From NCBI GenBank assembly GCA_029262055.1, contig JAJDAD010000063.1, positions 238,831-302,830 on the forward strand: 64,000 bases of DNA, in the 5' to 3' direction. Source of the stretch: Candidatus Zhuqueibacterota bacterium (GTDB taxonomy: Bacteria > Zhuqueibacterota > Zhuqueibacteria > Oceanimicrobiales > Oceanimicrobiaceae). Below, in pieces: positions 7,908 to 16,022 of the stretch. A program made the translations under genes and the position numbers. A model generated the notes under the pieces. It saw only the letters and a program-made list of their open reading frames with translations, searched no databases and had not been told where the DNA came from. Position 1 is the stretch's first letter, and each line of letters opens with the position of its first letter.

Positions 7908-8981
7908 TTAGAGCTCTTCAGGATACATCGTCACACCACCGGCAATTTCCGCGTAAGGATTCACTTTGACATTGGCATGGATGTGGCAATTGGGACCAAT
8001 GGACGCTTCCTGGCCAACCACTGCTCCACGCTCGACAACTGTTCGGTGGCCGAGCTGTGCGGACTCGGCGACTACTGCGCCGTCCAGGCGGCAATCCGAA
8101 CCGAGCACAACACCCGACCAGAGGACAGTGTTGTTGATCGAGCAGCCGTGACCGATGCGGCAGGATTCGCCAATGATAGAATTCCTGATGGTCACGTCGG
8201 GGCCGAGCTCAGAACCACCTCCTACAATCACTTTCTGCTCATTGCTCTTTACGCCACCATCGCCGGTCAGTTCGGCGCGATTGTCCAGCACGTCTAAGTT
8301 GGCAGATCTGTAGGAATCCGGATTGCCGATATCGCGCCAGTAAGAGCCGGAAGAAAAGCCACAGAAATTACTTCTTTGGCGAAGCAAGCCCGGAAACAGA
8401 TCTCTGGCAAAATAGAATGCCCCGGCATCAGGTATGTCTTCGAAGATCTCACGCTCCAGCACATAAATACCTGCGTTGACATCACGGCCATAGGATTCCG
8501 CGCTTGCAGGTTTTTCAATGAAGCGACGGATTCTGTGCTGAGAGTCAACCTCAACAGATCCGAATGGCCTCGGGTCGTCCACCTTGGTAATCGCCAGGGT
8601 TGCCGGGCAGTCCCGGTCTTTGTGGAACCGTACGAGTTCGGAGAGATTCAGGTTTGTAAGCACGTCGCCGGAAAACACCACAAATGTACTCTCAATGAGA
8701 TTTTTTGCCAGCCTAACCGCCCCCGCGGTACCATAATCCGCTTCCGCTTCGATGTACTGAATATTCACCCCGAAACGCCTGCCATCGCCAAAATAGCTCG
8801 TCACGCTTTCGGGCAGGTAGTGAAGCAAAAAAATGAGGTCGGAGAAGTTGTGTTTCCTCAGGAGGTCAATGGTCCAGTGCAGAAGCGGCCGGTTCAGGAT
8901 CGGCACCATACACTTGGAAACGCGGTGGGTCAGAGGCCGCAGGCGCGTACCACCGCCTCCGGCCATGATTACGGCTTTCAT
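7908..8981 (-). CDS. sugar-1-phosphate nucleotidyltransferase with left-handed beta-helix
   Basis: Enzyme of 357 residues that couples a nucleoside triphosphate to a sugar 1-phosphate. The N-terminal Rossmann-like domain (about 1-230) begins with the pyrophosphorylase loop AGGGGTRLRPLT and has the metal-binding aspartate in VFSGDVL near residue 104 and the IEKP segment. Residues about 250-357 are hexapeptide repeats typical of a left-handed beta-helix (GPDVTIRNSIIG, GHGCSINNTVLW and so on). The arrangement matches mannose-1-phosphate guanylyltransferase and glucose-1-phosphate thymidylyl- or adenylyltransferases; the exact nucleotide and sugar cannot be told. The gene directly abuts the glgC gene upstream (no gap), so it is the last gene of a four-gene operon. 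Confidence 0.88.
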   Translation of the reverse strand: MKAVIMAGGGGTRLRPLTHRVSKCMVPILNRPLLHWTIDLLRKHNFSDLIFLLHYLPESVTSYFGDGRRFGVNIQYIEAEADYGTAGAVRLAKNLIESTFVVFSGDVLTNLNLSELVRFHKDRDCPATLAITKVDDPRPFGSVEVDSQHRIRRFIEKPASAESYGRDVNAGIYVLEREIFEDIPDAGAFYFARDLFPGLLRQRSNFCGFSSGSYWRDIGNPDSYRSANLDVLDNRAELTGDGGVKSNEQKVIVGGGSELGPDVTIRNSIIGESCRIGHGCSINNTVLWSGVVLGSDCRLDGAVVAESAQLGHRTVVERGAVVGQEASIGPNCHIHANVKVNPYAEIAGGVTMYPEEL

Positions 8982-10253
8982 CTAAGCCTCTGTATACATA
9001 GGTCGAAGGGTGGCTCCGGCTCCAAGTACTGTTGAACCATAATCGGCGGGCGTCACTTCCGGGTGGAGAATGCAATGACGGCCGATTTTTGCACCGGCGG
9101 GGACAATCGCATCTTTTCCCACCAGTACGAGGCCTGCGGAGAGATGATCCGGACTGTCGGTATTTGCCACGTCTTCGCTGCCGTGTCCGACAACGGCCCC
9201 AGGTCCGACGTACACCTGCTTGTCCAGGATTCCCCGGTCGACACTGGTATTGGCGCCGACCACAACATCATGCATGATCACGGAATTCGAAATGACCGCT
9301 CCCTTTTCTACGCGGACACCCGGCGAAAGTACTGAATCTTCGACGTGTCCGGAAATTCTGCATCCCGGCGAAATAATCGAATTGACCACGCTGCTATTCG
9401 GAGAAAGGTAAACCGGGGGCCGATCACCAAGCCCACCTTCTTCCTCGACATTGGTGCGCAAGCGCCAGCCGGACAAATCGATACCCGAGGCGGGGTCGAG
9501 CAAGTCCATGTTGGCCTGCCACAACGCTTTGATCGTTCCAACATCGCGCCAATACCCTTCAAACGGATACGCGAAAACACGATCTTTCTTGAGGGCATTG
9601 GGGATGATGTGTTTGCCGAAGTCATGCTCGGAGGAGGCGCTTAGGGCATTGAGGAGATAGTCTGACTTAAAGACATAAATCCCCATCGAAGCCAGGTTGC
9701 TATTTGCCGACTGCGGTTTTTCCTCCCATTTGACAATCCTATCATTCTCGTCGGTAACGCCAATGCCAAAATGATGCGTCTCGTCCCAGGGTACGCGCAT
9801 CATGGCGATGGTCAAGTCGGCGTTCCGCTCAGCATGAAAGTCGATCATCGCGGCATAGTCCATTGTATAAATATGGTCGCCGGATAGAATGAGCAGATGT
9901 TCGGACTGGTGCGACCGGATAAAACCCATATTCTGCCGAACCGCATCGGCCGTACCGCGATACCAGTCAGAGTCTTTTTGCCCTGTGCGCGGAGGAAGAA
10001 TCTTGGCGCCGCGCGAGCGCCCGGTAAAATCCCAGGGGTCGCCGGTACCGACATGCCACATCAGGGAAAGCGGCTTGTACTGCGTCAAAACGCCCACAGT
10101 GTCCAAACCGGAATTCATGGCGTTGCTAAGGGTGAAATCAATGATACGGTACATGCCGCCAAAGGGAACTGCCGGCTTTGCGCGTTGCGCGCCAAGTATA
10201 TTCAGCCGGCTACCTACTCCCCCGGCCAACAGCAAGACGAGGGTGCGATTCAT
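8982..10253 (-). CDS. glgC: glucose-1-phosphate adenylyltransferase
   Basis: ADP-glucose pyrophosphorylase of 423 residues, the committed step of bacterial glycogen synthesis (ATP + glucose 1-phosphate to ADP-glucose). The loop LAGGVGSRL with RAKPAVPFGG (residues 10-33), the WYRGTADAVRQN segment, the SGDHIYTMDY metal site near residue 125 and the EGYWRDVGTI substrate site are all present. Hexapeptide beta-helix repeats make up the C-terminal third. This copy keeps an acceptable nucleotide loop and is likely the catalytic member of a pair with the next gene, whose start region it overlaps by 4 bases. No glycogen synthase or branching enzyme is in the window. Confidence 0.92.
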   Translation of the reverse strand: MNRTLVLLLAGGVGSRLNILGAQRAKPAVPFGGMYRIIDFTLSNAMNSGLDTVGVLTQYKPLSLMWHVGTGDPWDFTGRSRGAKILPPRTGQKDSDWYRGTADAVRQNMGFIRSHQSEHLLILSGDHIYTMDYAAMIDFHAERNADLTIAMMRVPWDETHHFGIGVTDENDRIVKWEEKPQSANSNLASMGIYVFKSDYLLNALSASSEHDFGKHIIPNALKKDRVFAYPFEGYWRDVGTIKALWQANMDLLDPASGIDLSGWRLRTNVEEEGGLGDRPPVYLSPNSSVVNSIISPGCRISGHVEDSVLSPGVRVEKGAVISNSVIMHDVVVGANTSVDRGILDKQVYVGPGAVVGHGSEDVANTDSPDHLSAGLVLVGKDAIVPAGAKIGRHCILHPEVTPADYGSTVLGAGATLRPMYTEA

Positions 10254-11527
10254 AGAATGGTCAATCCTGAGCCATATTTTAATTGCTTAAATGCATCCTC
10301 GCTTAATCCCGGCGCGACGATGCAGTTCTTTCCCAACTGTACGTTCGAGGGTAGTCTGGCACCCTTCCCCAGCAGAGATATCCCACATTTAAGAAGTTCG
10401 GGATAGTCGCGATTGCGGATGAGATTCGCACCATGTCCGATTTCGCTGCCTTTACCGACGTAGACCTCAAAATCGGCAATGGTTTTTTCCAGGCTGGCAT
10501 CGTGCTCAACGACACAGTCGTAGAAAAGGATGGAATCGTTCACCCGCGCCCCGGCTTTTACTTCAACACCCGGGAAGAGGATACTATTTGTGACTTCTCC
10601 ATGCACCACACAACCGTTGTGTATCAGGGAATTCTCGATTTTTGAGCGCGGACCTATGTAGGCGGGCGGACGATCGCGCAAGAGATCGTGGTCCAGGTTC
10701 GTCCGCAACTGCCACTCGTCCAGGTTGACGCGTGGCTCGTCCCCCAGCAGATCCATGTTGGTTGCCCAATACTCATCCACCGTTCGGGTATAGCCCCAGT
10801 AGCCATCAAACTTGTAGCCATGGACATTGTACCGGCCCAGCATGGTCGGGATAATATCTTTCCCGAATTGGAAGGACTGCCCGGACTGCGCGTTTTCCGC
10901 CAACACCTCTTCAAGCACTTTGGTTTTAAAAAAATAGATTGTCAGACTCGCCCAGCGGAAATTGCCCTGCTTCGGCTTTTCCTGATAATCGACAAGGGCG
11001 CCGCCCGGCTCGCCGGTGGCATCGGCGATTTTGCCCACTCCGAACCGGCTGCACTCCTTGGGATCGATCTGTGAGAAGGCAATGGTCAGGTCTGCATCCT
11101 GCGCAAGGTGGTACGCCAGTATCTTCTGATAGTCCATATGGTAAACGTGATCGCCGGACAGCACCATCACGGTCTCCGGATTCTGTTCCTGCACAAACTC
11201 CAGATTCTGATAGACTGCGTCGGCCGGGCCACGGTACCAATCACCAATCTTGTGGCCGATGGATGGAATCAGCATGGTTGCCCCACGGTCGCGGCCAAGA
11301 AAATCCCACGATGCACCGACGCCAATGTGATTTAGCAGGGAATAGGAGCGGTACTGACTTAGAATACCGACTCTATCCACCCCCGAGTGCATCAGATTGC
11401 TAAGGGAAAAATCGATGAACCGGTACATGCCGCCGAACGGGACCGCTGACTTCGGGCGCGACAGAGTCAAAACACTTAGCTCATCAACGCGGCCGCCGGC
11501 CAGAATAAGTGCCAGCACATTGTTCAT
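10250..11527 (-). CDS. GlgC-like protein with altered nucleotide loop (possible regulatory subunit)
   Basis: Paralogue of the neighbouring GlgC, about 425 residues, with the same pyrophosphorylase domain (WYRGPADAVYQN, SGDHVYHMDY, DGYWGYTRTVDEY) and C-terminal beta-helix. The signature loop differs: instead of AGGxGxRL...RAKPAVPFGG it reads AGGRVDELSVLTLSRPKSAVPFGG-like, with the glycine and arginine of the GxR triplet changed to V and E. In Firmicutes GlgC pairs with a catalytically poor GlgD; an analogous catalytic/regulatory pair is inferred here. Related sequences with this loop also exist in other phyla and may still be active. The start is probably ATG at 11527, overlapping the stop of the small upstream gene (TGATG); a GTG at 11530 is also in frame. 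Confidence 0.85.
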   Translation of the reverse strand: MNNVLALILAGGRVDELSVLTLSRPKSAVPFGGMYRFIDFSLSNLMHSGVDRVGILSQYRSYSLLNHIGVGASWDFLGRDRGATMLIPSIGHKIGDWYRGPADAVYQNLEFVQEQNPETVMVLSGDHVYHMDYQKILAYHLAQDADLTIAFSQIDPKECSRFGVGKIADATGEPGGALVDYQEKPKQGNFRWASLTIYFFKTKVLEEVLAENAQSGQSFQFGKDIIPTMLGRYNVHGYKFDGYWGYTRTVDEYWATNMDLLGDEPRVNLDEWQLRTNLDHDLLRDRPPAYIGPRSKIENSLIHNGCVVHGEVTNSILFPGVEVKAGARVNDSILFYDCVVEHDASLEKTIADFEVYVGKGSEIGHGANLIRNRDYPELLKCGISLLGKGARLPSNVQLGKNCIVAPGLSEDAFKQLKYGSGLTIL

Positions 11528-11697
11528 CACGGCTTGCCGAACTTGATTTCCAGCAGTCTGCCGATCCCAAACACAGCGACGCCGATCAGTGCGATCTTCA
11601 ACTCGGCGGCCAGATCATTCTGAGAGAATCCGATATAAAGCCCACCCAGTACTTGAATCATGCCAAAAACCTGGAGACCTTTTGCGATGTACCACAT
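11527..11697 (-). CDS. 56-residue two-helix membrane protein
   Basis: Small gene starting with MWYIAKGLQVFG and ending in LLEIKFGKP. Two hydrophobic stretches (about residues 7-24 and 33-48) flank a short polar loop with NDLAAELK, so a helical hairpin in the inner membrane is predicted. The stop codon overlaps the ATG of the following GlgC-like gene in a TGATG junction, which strongly suggests translational coupling and that the frame is real. It is the first gene of the sugar-nucleotide operon. I know no function for it; similar short proteins beginning with MWYxAKGLQ seem familiar but I cannot name a family. No good Shine-Dalgarno sequence precedes the ATG. Confidence 0.7.
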   Translation of the reverse strand: MWYIAKGLQVFGMIQVLGGLYIGFSQNDLAAELKIALIGVAVFGIGRLLEIKFGKP

Positions 11698-11853
11698 AGA
11701 AAAATTCAGGATTAGATGAGGTTCAAGATAAACAACATTCAGTGACTTATCAATAGAAAACGGTGCGGCGTGTTCCCAAGAACTTTCAGGTAGCAGACGT
11801 CAGCATCGTGAATACCGAACGAGTTGCAACCCATGGCCGGGACACCCCGTCTG

Positions 11854-12708
11854 CTAGCGCAGGAGAGGAACCCGCCCGGCCTGCTCAAAAGGCAGAGTGA
11901 CCGCGCCAATCAGCGGCAGACCGGCCTCTATTTCGAGATGACCTTTGAATCTGTAGTCCAGGTCCGAGTGACCGTTCAGCAATTGAAATGCCGAGCGACC
12001 AATCTCGAAGAAATTGAGCGATACCGGCACCTCGATGATGTTGTCGTTTTTGGCAGCGACGGTAAGGTCGGGCTGTGAAGTGCCGGTCAGCCAATTCTTG
12101 TCCGCAACATCAAAGTCATACGCCATTCCCCTTAAGGTAAAACCAAAAACGTTGGGATTATCGCACTTTATTCTGAGCCTGAGGTCGGCGCCGGTGATGT
12201 TCAGCCGGTCCAGTTGCAACGCCTCGACTTTTATCTTGGGGAGTTTGGGCAGAGGGAAAGGGCCCTCTTTGCGCAACGGCAACCGCTGTTGACCGAGAAC
12301 TGGCAGGTCAAAAGAGAGCCCCACGTCCATCTCATAGTTGACATGATCGTCGTAGCGCAGAGAAACAAAGGTCTCGTACAGATCCTCGTAGTCCAACGAC
12401 ACGGGTACCTGAACCGTGCTCTCGGCCTTGCCCGCAATGGCCATCCCTTGTTCCTGGTTGCCGTTGGCAACAGAGTTATCGTTGAGCGAAAAATCGTAGT
12501 CGAATCCGGCTAGCGTGATGCCGATAGGGTTCGGATTGACGATCTTTAAATCAAAAAGCATGGTGATAGCGTCGAATGAAAGCTTATCCACTCTCACATC
12601 TGTAACTGAAACATCAGGCTTCCGGAATGAGCTTTGTACCACCCTGTCCAGAGTAGCGCAGCCTGTCAGGCACAGGACAAGAAAACAAGAGATCGAACGG
12701 TTTTTCAT
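11854..12708 (-). CDS. lipoprotein with two LEA type 2 / WHy domains
   Basis: Lipoprotein of 284 residues. The chosen ATG at 12708 gives a clean signal peptide, MKNRSISCFLVLCLTGCATL, with lipobox LTGC; the longer upstream reading adds 25 untypical residues. The mature part carries two similar beta-sandwich units of roughly 120 residues. Each has the WHy-type pattern: hydrophobic strands, an NPNPIGITL or NPNVFGFTL turn, then a VPVSLDY or VPVSLNF strand. LEA type 2/WHy proteins are linked to desiccation or general stress in plants and occur as envelope lipoproteins in bacteria; the bacterial role is unclear. It is transcribed divergently from the Pel locus, with about 320 bases between the starts. 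Confidence 0.85.
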   Translation of the reverse strand: MKNRSISCFLVLCLTGCATLDRVVQSSFRKPDVSVTDVRVDKLSFDAITMLFDLKIVNPNPIGITLAGFDYDFSLNDNSVANGNQEQGMAIAGKAESTVQVPVSLDYEDLYETFVSLRYDDHVNYEMDVGLSFDLPVLGQQRLPLRKEGPFPLPKLPKIKVEALQLDRLNITGADLRLRIKCDNPNVFGFTLRGMAYDFDVADKNWLTGTSQPDLTVAAKNDNIIEVPVSLNFFEIGRSAFQLLNGHSDLDYRFKGHLEIEAGLPLIGAVTLPFEQAGRVPLLR

Positions 12709-13025
12709 TTCACATTTCCACTTGCGTTTAGGGTTGGTTGTGGCGGAGGTTACGATTGCAAAATCCTGACTCTCCGGACGCACTCATAATACTCTATTTT
12801 GCAGGCAATTACCACTAAAAAACACTGAATTCAAAATGCCGCGACCGCCGCAATGTAAGAACGTCACCCTGCTTTGCACACCACCTGCAGATCCTCCCGC
12901 ACACTGGTGTTGTTAAATTGTGTTAACATAACCCGGGCAATTTAATACTCCCTGCGCAAACAGCCGATACAATCCATTGAAAACCATTCTTTTGAACAAG
13001 AAATAACTATGTAGCAAAGGACCCC
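12709..13025. other. divergent promoter region of the Pel/pilus locus
   Basis: 317 bases between the LEA lipoprotein and the first Pel gene. It is AT-rich near the Pel side. At 12910-12928 there are two GTTAA copies, the second part of the perfect octamer palindrome TGTTAACA (12921-12928 region), followed by a weak TAATAC (12943-12948) that could be a -10 element. These are only suggestive of a regulated promoter. No small gene or RNA is seen. Confidence 0.35.
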
Positions 13026-15131
13026 TTGAACGAGAAAATATCAAGGATGATACGTCAGAAAATCCTACTTGCGAGCCTCGCCTGTGTGGTTTTGTCGGGA
13101 GGACACCTGCACGGAGCAGAGGCCTTGCGCCATATTCTCGCCCTGTACGACAGCCAGAAAGGCACAACGCCCAACAAGAACCACATCCATCAAACCGCTG
13201 AGGTCATTCTAAACCACCTTGGCTGTGTGGTCGAGTACTGGGATCTGAATTCGGGGCTGCCTGCAGCAAAACAAATGAGCAAATACCGTGGCATCCTCTC
13301 CTGGTTCTATGACAACAGTATGGCCGAGCCCGAGGCATACCTGCAGTGGGCCAAACAGCAGGTCCTGGCCGGCCGAAAGTTCGTTGTCCTGGGAAACATT
13401 GGCGCGTTCAGACGTTCCCGGACGCGCACTCAGGTGAGCACCCGCGCCATCAATGACTTTGCACATGCCATTGGGTTCAACGTTGATGACCGCAACAGCA
13501 CGACGGATGCCGGAAAAATCGAGGTCGTGGCGCGTGATCCCGAAATGGTCGAATTTGAGCGCTCTCTGGACCATGAGGTACTCTACTACGAAAAGAACAA
13601 TGTAACCGATGCCGCGAGCAAAGTCTATCTCTCGCTGCAAAGAAACGACATCAGGGACAGCGAAAGCGACATCGTGTTCACCACATCAGCAGGCGGGTAT
13701 GCTGCGGCCGGATATGTGGTTTATGAAAACGATGAGAACTTCAACCGGAAGTGGCGGATCAATCCGTTCAGGTTTTTCGAAGAAGCCTACGCCCTGCAGG
13801 GAATACCGCGCCCGGACGTCACCACGCTAAACGGCATGCGCATTTGGTCCTCGCATATCGACGGCGATGCGCTGATCTCCAAGTCTCAAGTCAAGTCCAA
13901 CACCTATTGCGGCGAGATTGTCCGCAATGAAATCCTGGAGAAATATCAGTGGCCGACCTCTGTTTCGGTCGTGGTTGGAGAAATCCTCAAAGGGCCGCAG
14001 TTCGCGGACATTGCACGCTCCATATTCGAGTTGGACTGGGTGGAAGCGGCTAGCCACTCCTACTCCCACCCTTTTTACTGGGCCAAAGACTATGAGGACA
14101 AAGACAAGTATCCGTACCAGCACCTGCCGGTGCCAGGTTACACCTTCAATGTTAAACAGGAGGTCGCCGGTTCGATTCAATATATAAATGAGAACCTGCT
14201 GCCGCCGGGAAAGAAAGTACGGCACTTCTTCTGGACGGGCAATTGCGAGCCGACCCCGGAAGCGCTGCAACTGTGCGGCAAAAACGGCATCAACAACATC
14301 AACGGCGGCGACTCTATTTTTGACAATAACAATCCCTCCTACACCAGCGTCGCGCCCATCGGAGCAGAGGTCGGTGGCTACCGGCAAATCTATGCGCCAA
14401 ACGCAAATGAAAACATCTATACCAACGACTGGCTGGGACCGTATTACGGCTTCCGTTTTGTAAGTGAGACATTCAAGAACACCGAGTCGCCAGTCAGAAT
14501 AAAGCCGATCAACATATACTACCACTTCTACAGCGGCGAACGCTGGGCGGCGCTGAACGCACTAAGAGAAGTCCTCAAGAGCAGCATCACTCAACCGGTG
14601 GCGCCGCTGTTCATCAGTGAGTACACCGACATCGCGGCAGGATTTTATCAAACCAAAATCCAGCAATTGCAAGACCGGCGCTGGCAAATCACAAAGTATG
14701 GCGACTGCCGCACCATCCGCTTTGACAACGAGCAACGTTACCCAAACTTTGACAAATCACAGAACATTCTTGGGTTTACGCACTTCCAGGGGTCGCTCTA
14801 CGTGCATCTGGGCGAACAGGACAGAGCAGTTCTGGCCTTGTCGCATTTGGCGCCGGAAGCGACTTACGTAAAACAGGCTTCGCATAAAATCCGGGACTGG
14901 CAGGCCACGCCGCAAGAAATCACTTTCGCCGCTGCCGGATACGGTAAGGGCGAGTTCATCTTCGCCAATGTGGCCAGGAACCAGCAATTCTCCATAATGG
15001 TGCACGGTGCGCGCGACAATCGTCTTACCGCCCGCAGCGACATTAACGGTACCCTGCAGTTCCTGCACCCGATGCGCGGCGCCGCGACTTACTACGTCAA
15101 AGCCATAGATAAAAATACAAATGTGCCATGA
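13026..15131 (+). CDS. PelA-like polysaccharide deacetylase
   Basis: Exported protein of 701 residues resembling the deacetylase half of PelA. After a signal peptide (about residues 8-31, cut near HGAEA) comes a Rossmann-like glutamine-amidotransferase-type region (about 33-250), then a NodB-like metal-dependent deacetylase region: HIDGD at 277-281 supplies the aspartate and SHSYSHPFYW at 343-352 supplies the H-x3-H metal pair. A C-terminal beta-rich part follows. In the Pel system PelA partly deacetylates the galactosaminoglycan in the periplasm. Here the hydrolase half is a separate downstream gene whose ATG overlaps this stop (ATGA). The start is TTG at 13026 with AAAGGA four bases before; an ATG at 13047 (residue 8) is the alternative. 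First gene of the locus. Confidence 0.8.
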   Translation: MNEKISRMIRQKILLASLACVVLSGGHLHGAEALRHILALYDSQKGTTPNKNHIHQTAEVILNHLGCVVEYWDLNSGLPAAKQMSKYRGILSWFYDNSMAEPEAYLQWAKQQVLAGRKFVVLGNIGAFRRSRTRTQVSTRAINDFAHAIGFNVDDRNSTTDAGKIEVVARDPEMVEFERSLDHEVLYYEKNNVTDAASKVYLSLQRNDIRDSESDIVFTTSAGGYAAAGYVVYENDENFNRKWRINPFRFFEEAYALQGIPRPDVTTLNGMRIWSSHIDGDALISKSQVKSNTYCGEIVRNEILEKYQWPTSVSVVVGEILKGPQFADIARSIFELDWVEAASHSYSHPFYWAKDYEDKDKYPYQHLPVPGYTFNVKQEVAGSIQYINENLLPPGKKVRHFFWTGNCEPTPEALQLCGKNGINNINGGDSIFDNNNPSYTSVAPIGAEVGGYRQIYAPNANENIYTNDWLGPYYGFRFVSETFKNTESPVRIKPINIYYHFYSGERWAALNALREVLKSSITQPVAPLFISEYTDIAAGFYQTKIQQLQDRRWQITKYGDCRTIRFDNEQRYPNFDKSQNILGFTHFQGSLYVHLGEQDRAVLALSHLAPEATYVKQASHKIRDWQATPQEITFAAAGYGKGEFIFANVARNQQFSIMVHGARDNRLTARSDINGTLQFLHPMRGAATYYVKAIDKNTNVP

Positions 15132-16015
15132 GGCCGCAAGCAGCAAACTCGCGTCTGACTTATCTGCTTGTCCAGATCTGTGTCATGTTCATGTTTGGCT
15201 GTAGCGCTAAGCACCGGAAGCAGACGCAACTGACCGACAAGGGGATATCGAATTGGGTTTGCGTCTACAGCGAAAACGCCGCGCCCACGGAGATTGCCAG
15301 GTTCGATCTAGCTGTTCTGGACGGAGACGCGCATCCGGACTTGTCAAACCTGACGACCGGCTCCACTATATTGTTGGGCTACGTTAGTTTGGCTGAAGTC
15401 GGTGAGTACAGATGGTATTGGCCGCAGATGCGAGACCAGCCCTGGCTGCTGGGCAAAAACCCGAACTGGGACAGCCACATGGTCGATGTGCGGGAACGAC
15501 AGTGGCACGACCTGTTGCTCGACCACGTCATTCCGGCAATCATTGCGAAGGGATTTCAAGGTCTGTTTCTGGACACCATTGACACCGCCGAATACTTGGA
15601 GAAATATCATCCGGACCAGAAGCACCCCGGGTCACAAAAAGCGATGGTAAAACTGATCAAGAAAATCAGGAAACGATTTCCGGGGATCTACCTGGCGGGC
15701 AATCGCGGTTTTTCGATCCTGGCACAAACAGGTGCTGTCCTGGATGCAGTGATGGCGGAGTCAATTTTCACGACGGTGAATTTTGAACAAAACAAGATGT
15801 ACCTGCGGCCGGTCAACCAGTACCAAAGCAATGTCGATGAGCTGCAGCGCGCACAGCAAAAATTTGACTTAGCCGTGTTTACACTCGACTACGTCGACGA
15901 CCATCTGCAAGCTCAGGTGGGTAACATCATCTCGCGGTCGCGCGCAAATGGGTTCATCCCGTTCCTAAGCACCCCGAGTCTGGACACAATCTACACATAT
16001 ACTCTGGAGAAATAA
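15128..16015 (+). CDS. PelA-like endo-alpha-1,4-polygalactosaminidase lipoprotein (TM1410/GH114-GH166 type)
   Basis: Lipoprotein of 295 residues related to the hydrolase domain of PelA. Signal peptide with lipobox FMFGC (C25). The TIM-barrel family landmarks are present: WVCVYSEN near residue 43, LLGYVSLAEVGEYR at 82-95 (candidate catalytic glutamate E90 or E93), GLFLDTIDTAEY at 145-156 (aspartates D149 and D152), and VFTLDYVDD. In Pseudomonas PelA this domain sits at the N-terminus of the same polypeptide as the deacetylase; here it is encoded separately and after it. The ATGA overlap with the deacetylase and the 7-base gap to pelB show a tight operon. It probably trims or processes the polymer in the periplasm. 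Confidence 0.85.
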   Translation: MRPQAANSRLTYLLVQICVMFMFGCSAKHRKQTQLTDKGISNWVCVYSENAAPTEIARFDLAVLDGDAHPDLSNLTTGSTILLGYVSLAEVGEYRWYWPQMRDQPWLLGKNPNWDSHMVDVRERQWHDLLLDHVIPAIIAKGFQGLFLDTIDTAEYLEKYHPDQKHPGSQKAMVKLIKKIRKRFPGIYLAGNRGFSILAQTGAVLDAVMAESIFTTVNFEQNKMYLRPVNQYQSNVDELQRAQQKFDLAVFTLDYVDDHLQAQVGNIISRSRANGFIPFLSTPSLDTIYTYTLEK

Positions 16016-16022
16016 ACACACC

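Noticed and set aside
13827..14525. Long antisense open frame inside the PelA-like deacetylase gene (232 codons), and similar long frames opposite pelB, pelF and others
   Set aside because: They mirror strong coding sequence on the other strand, show no motif and no ribosome sites; they are shadows of codon bias.
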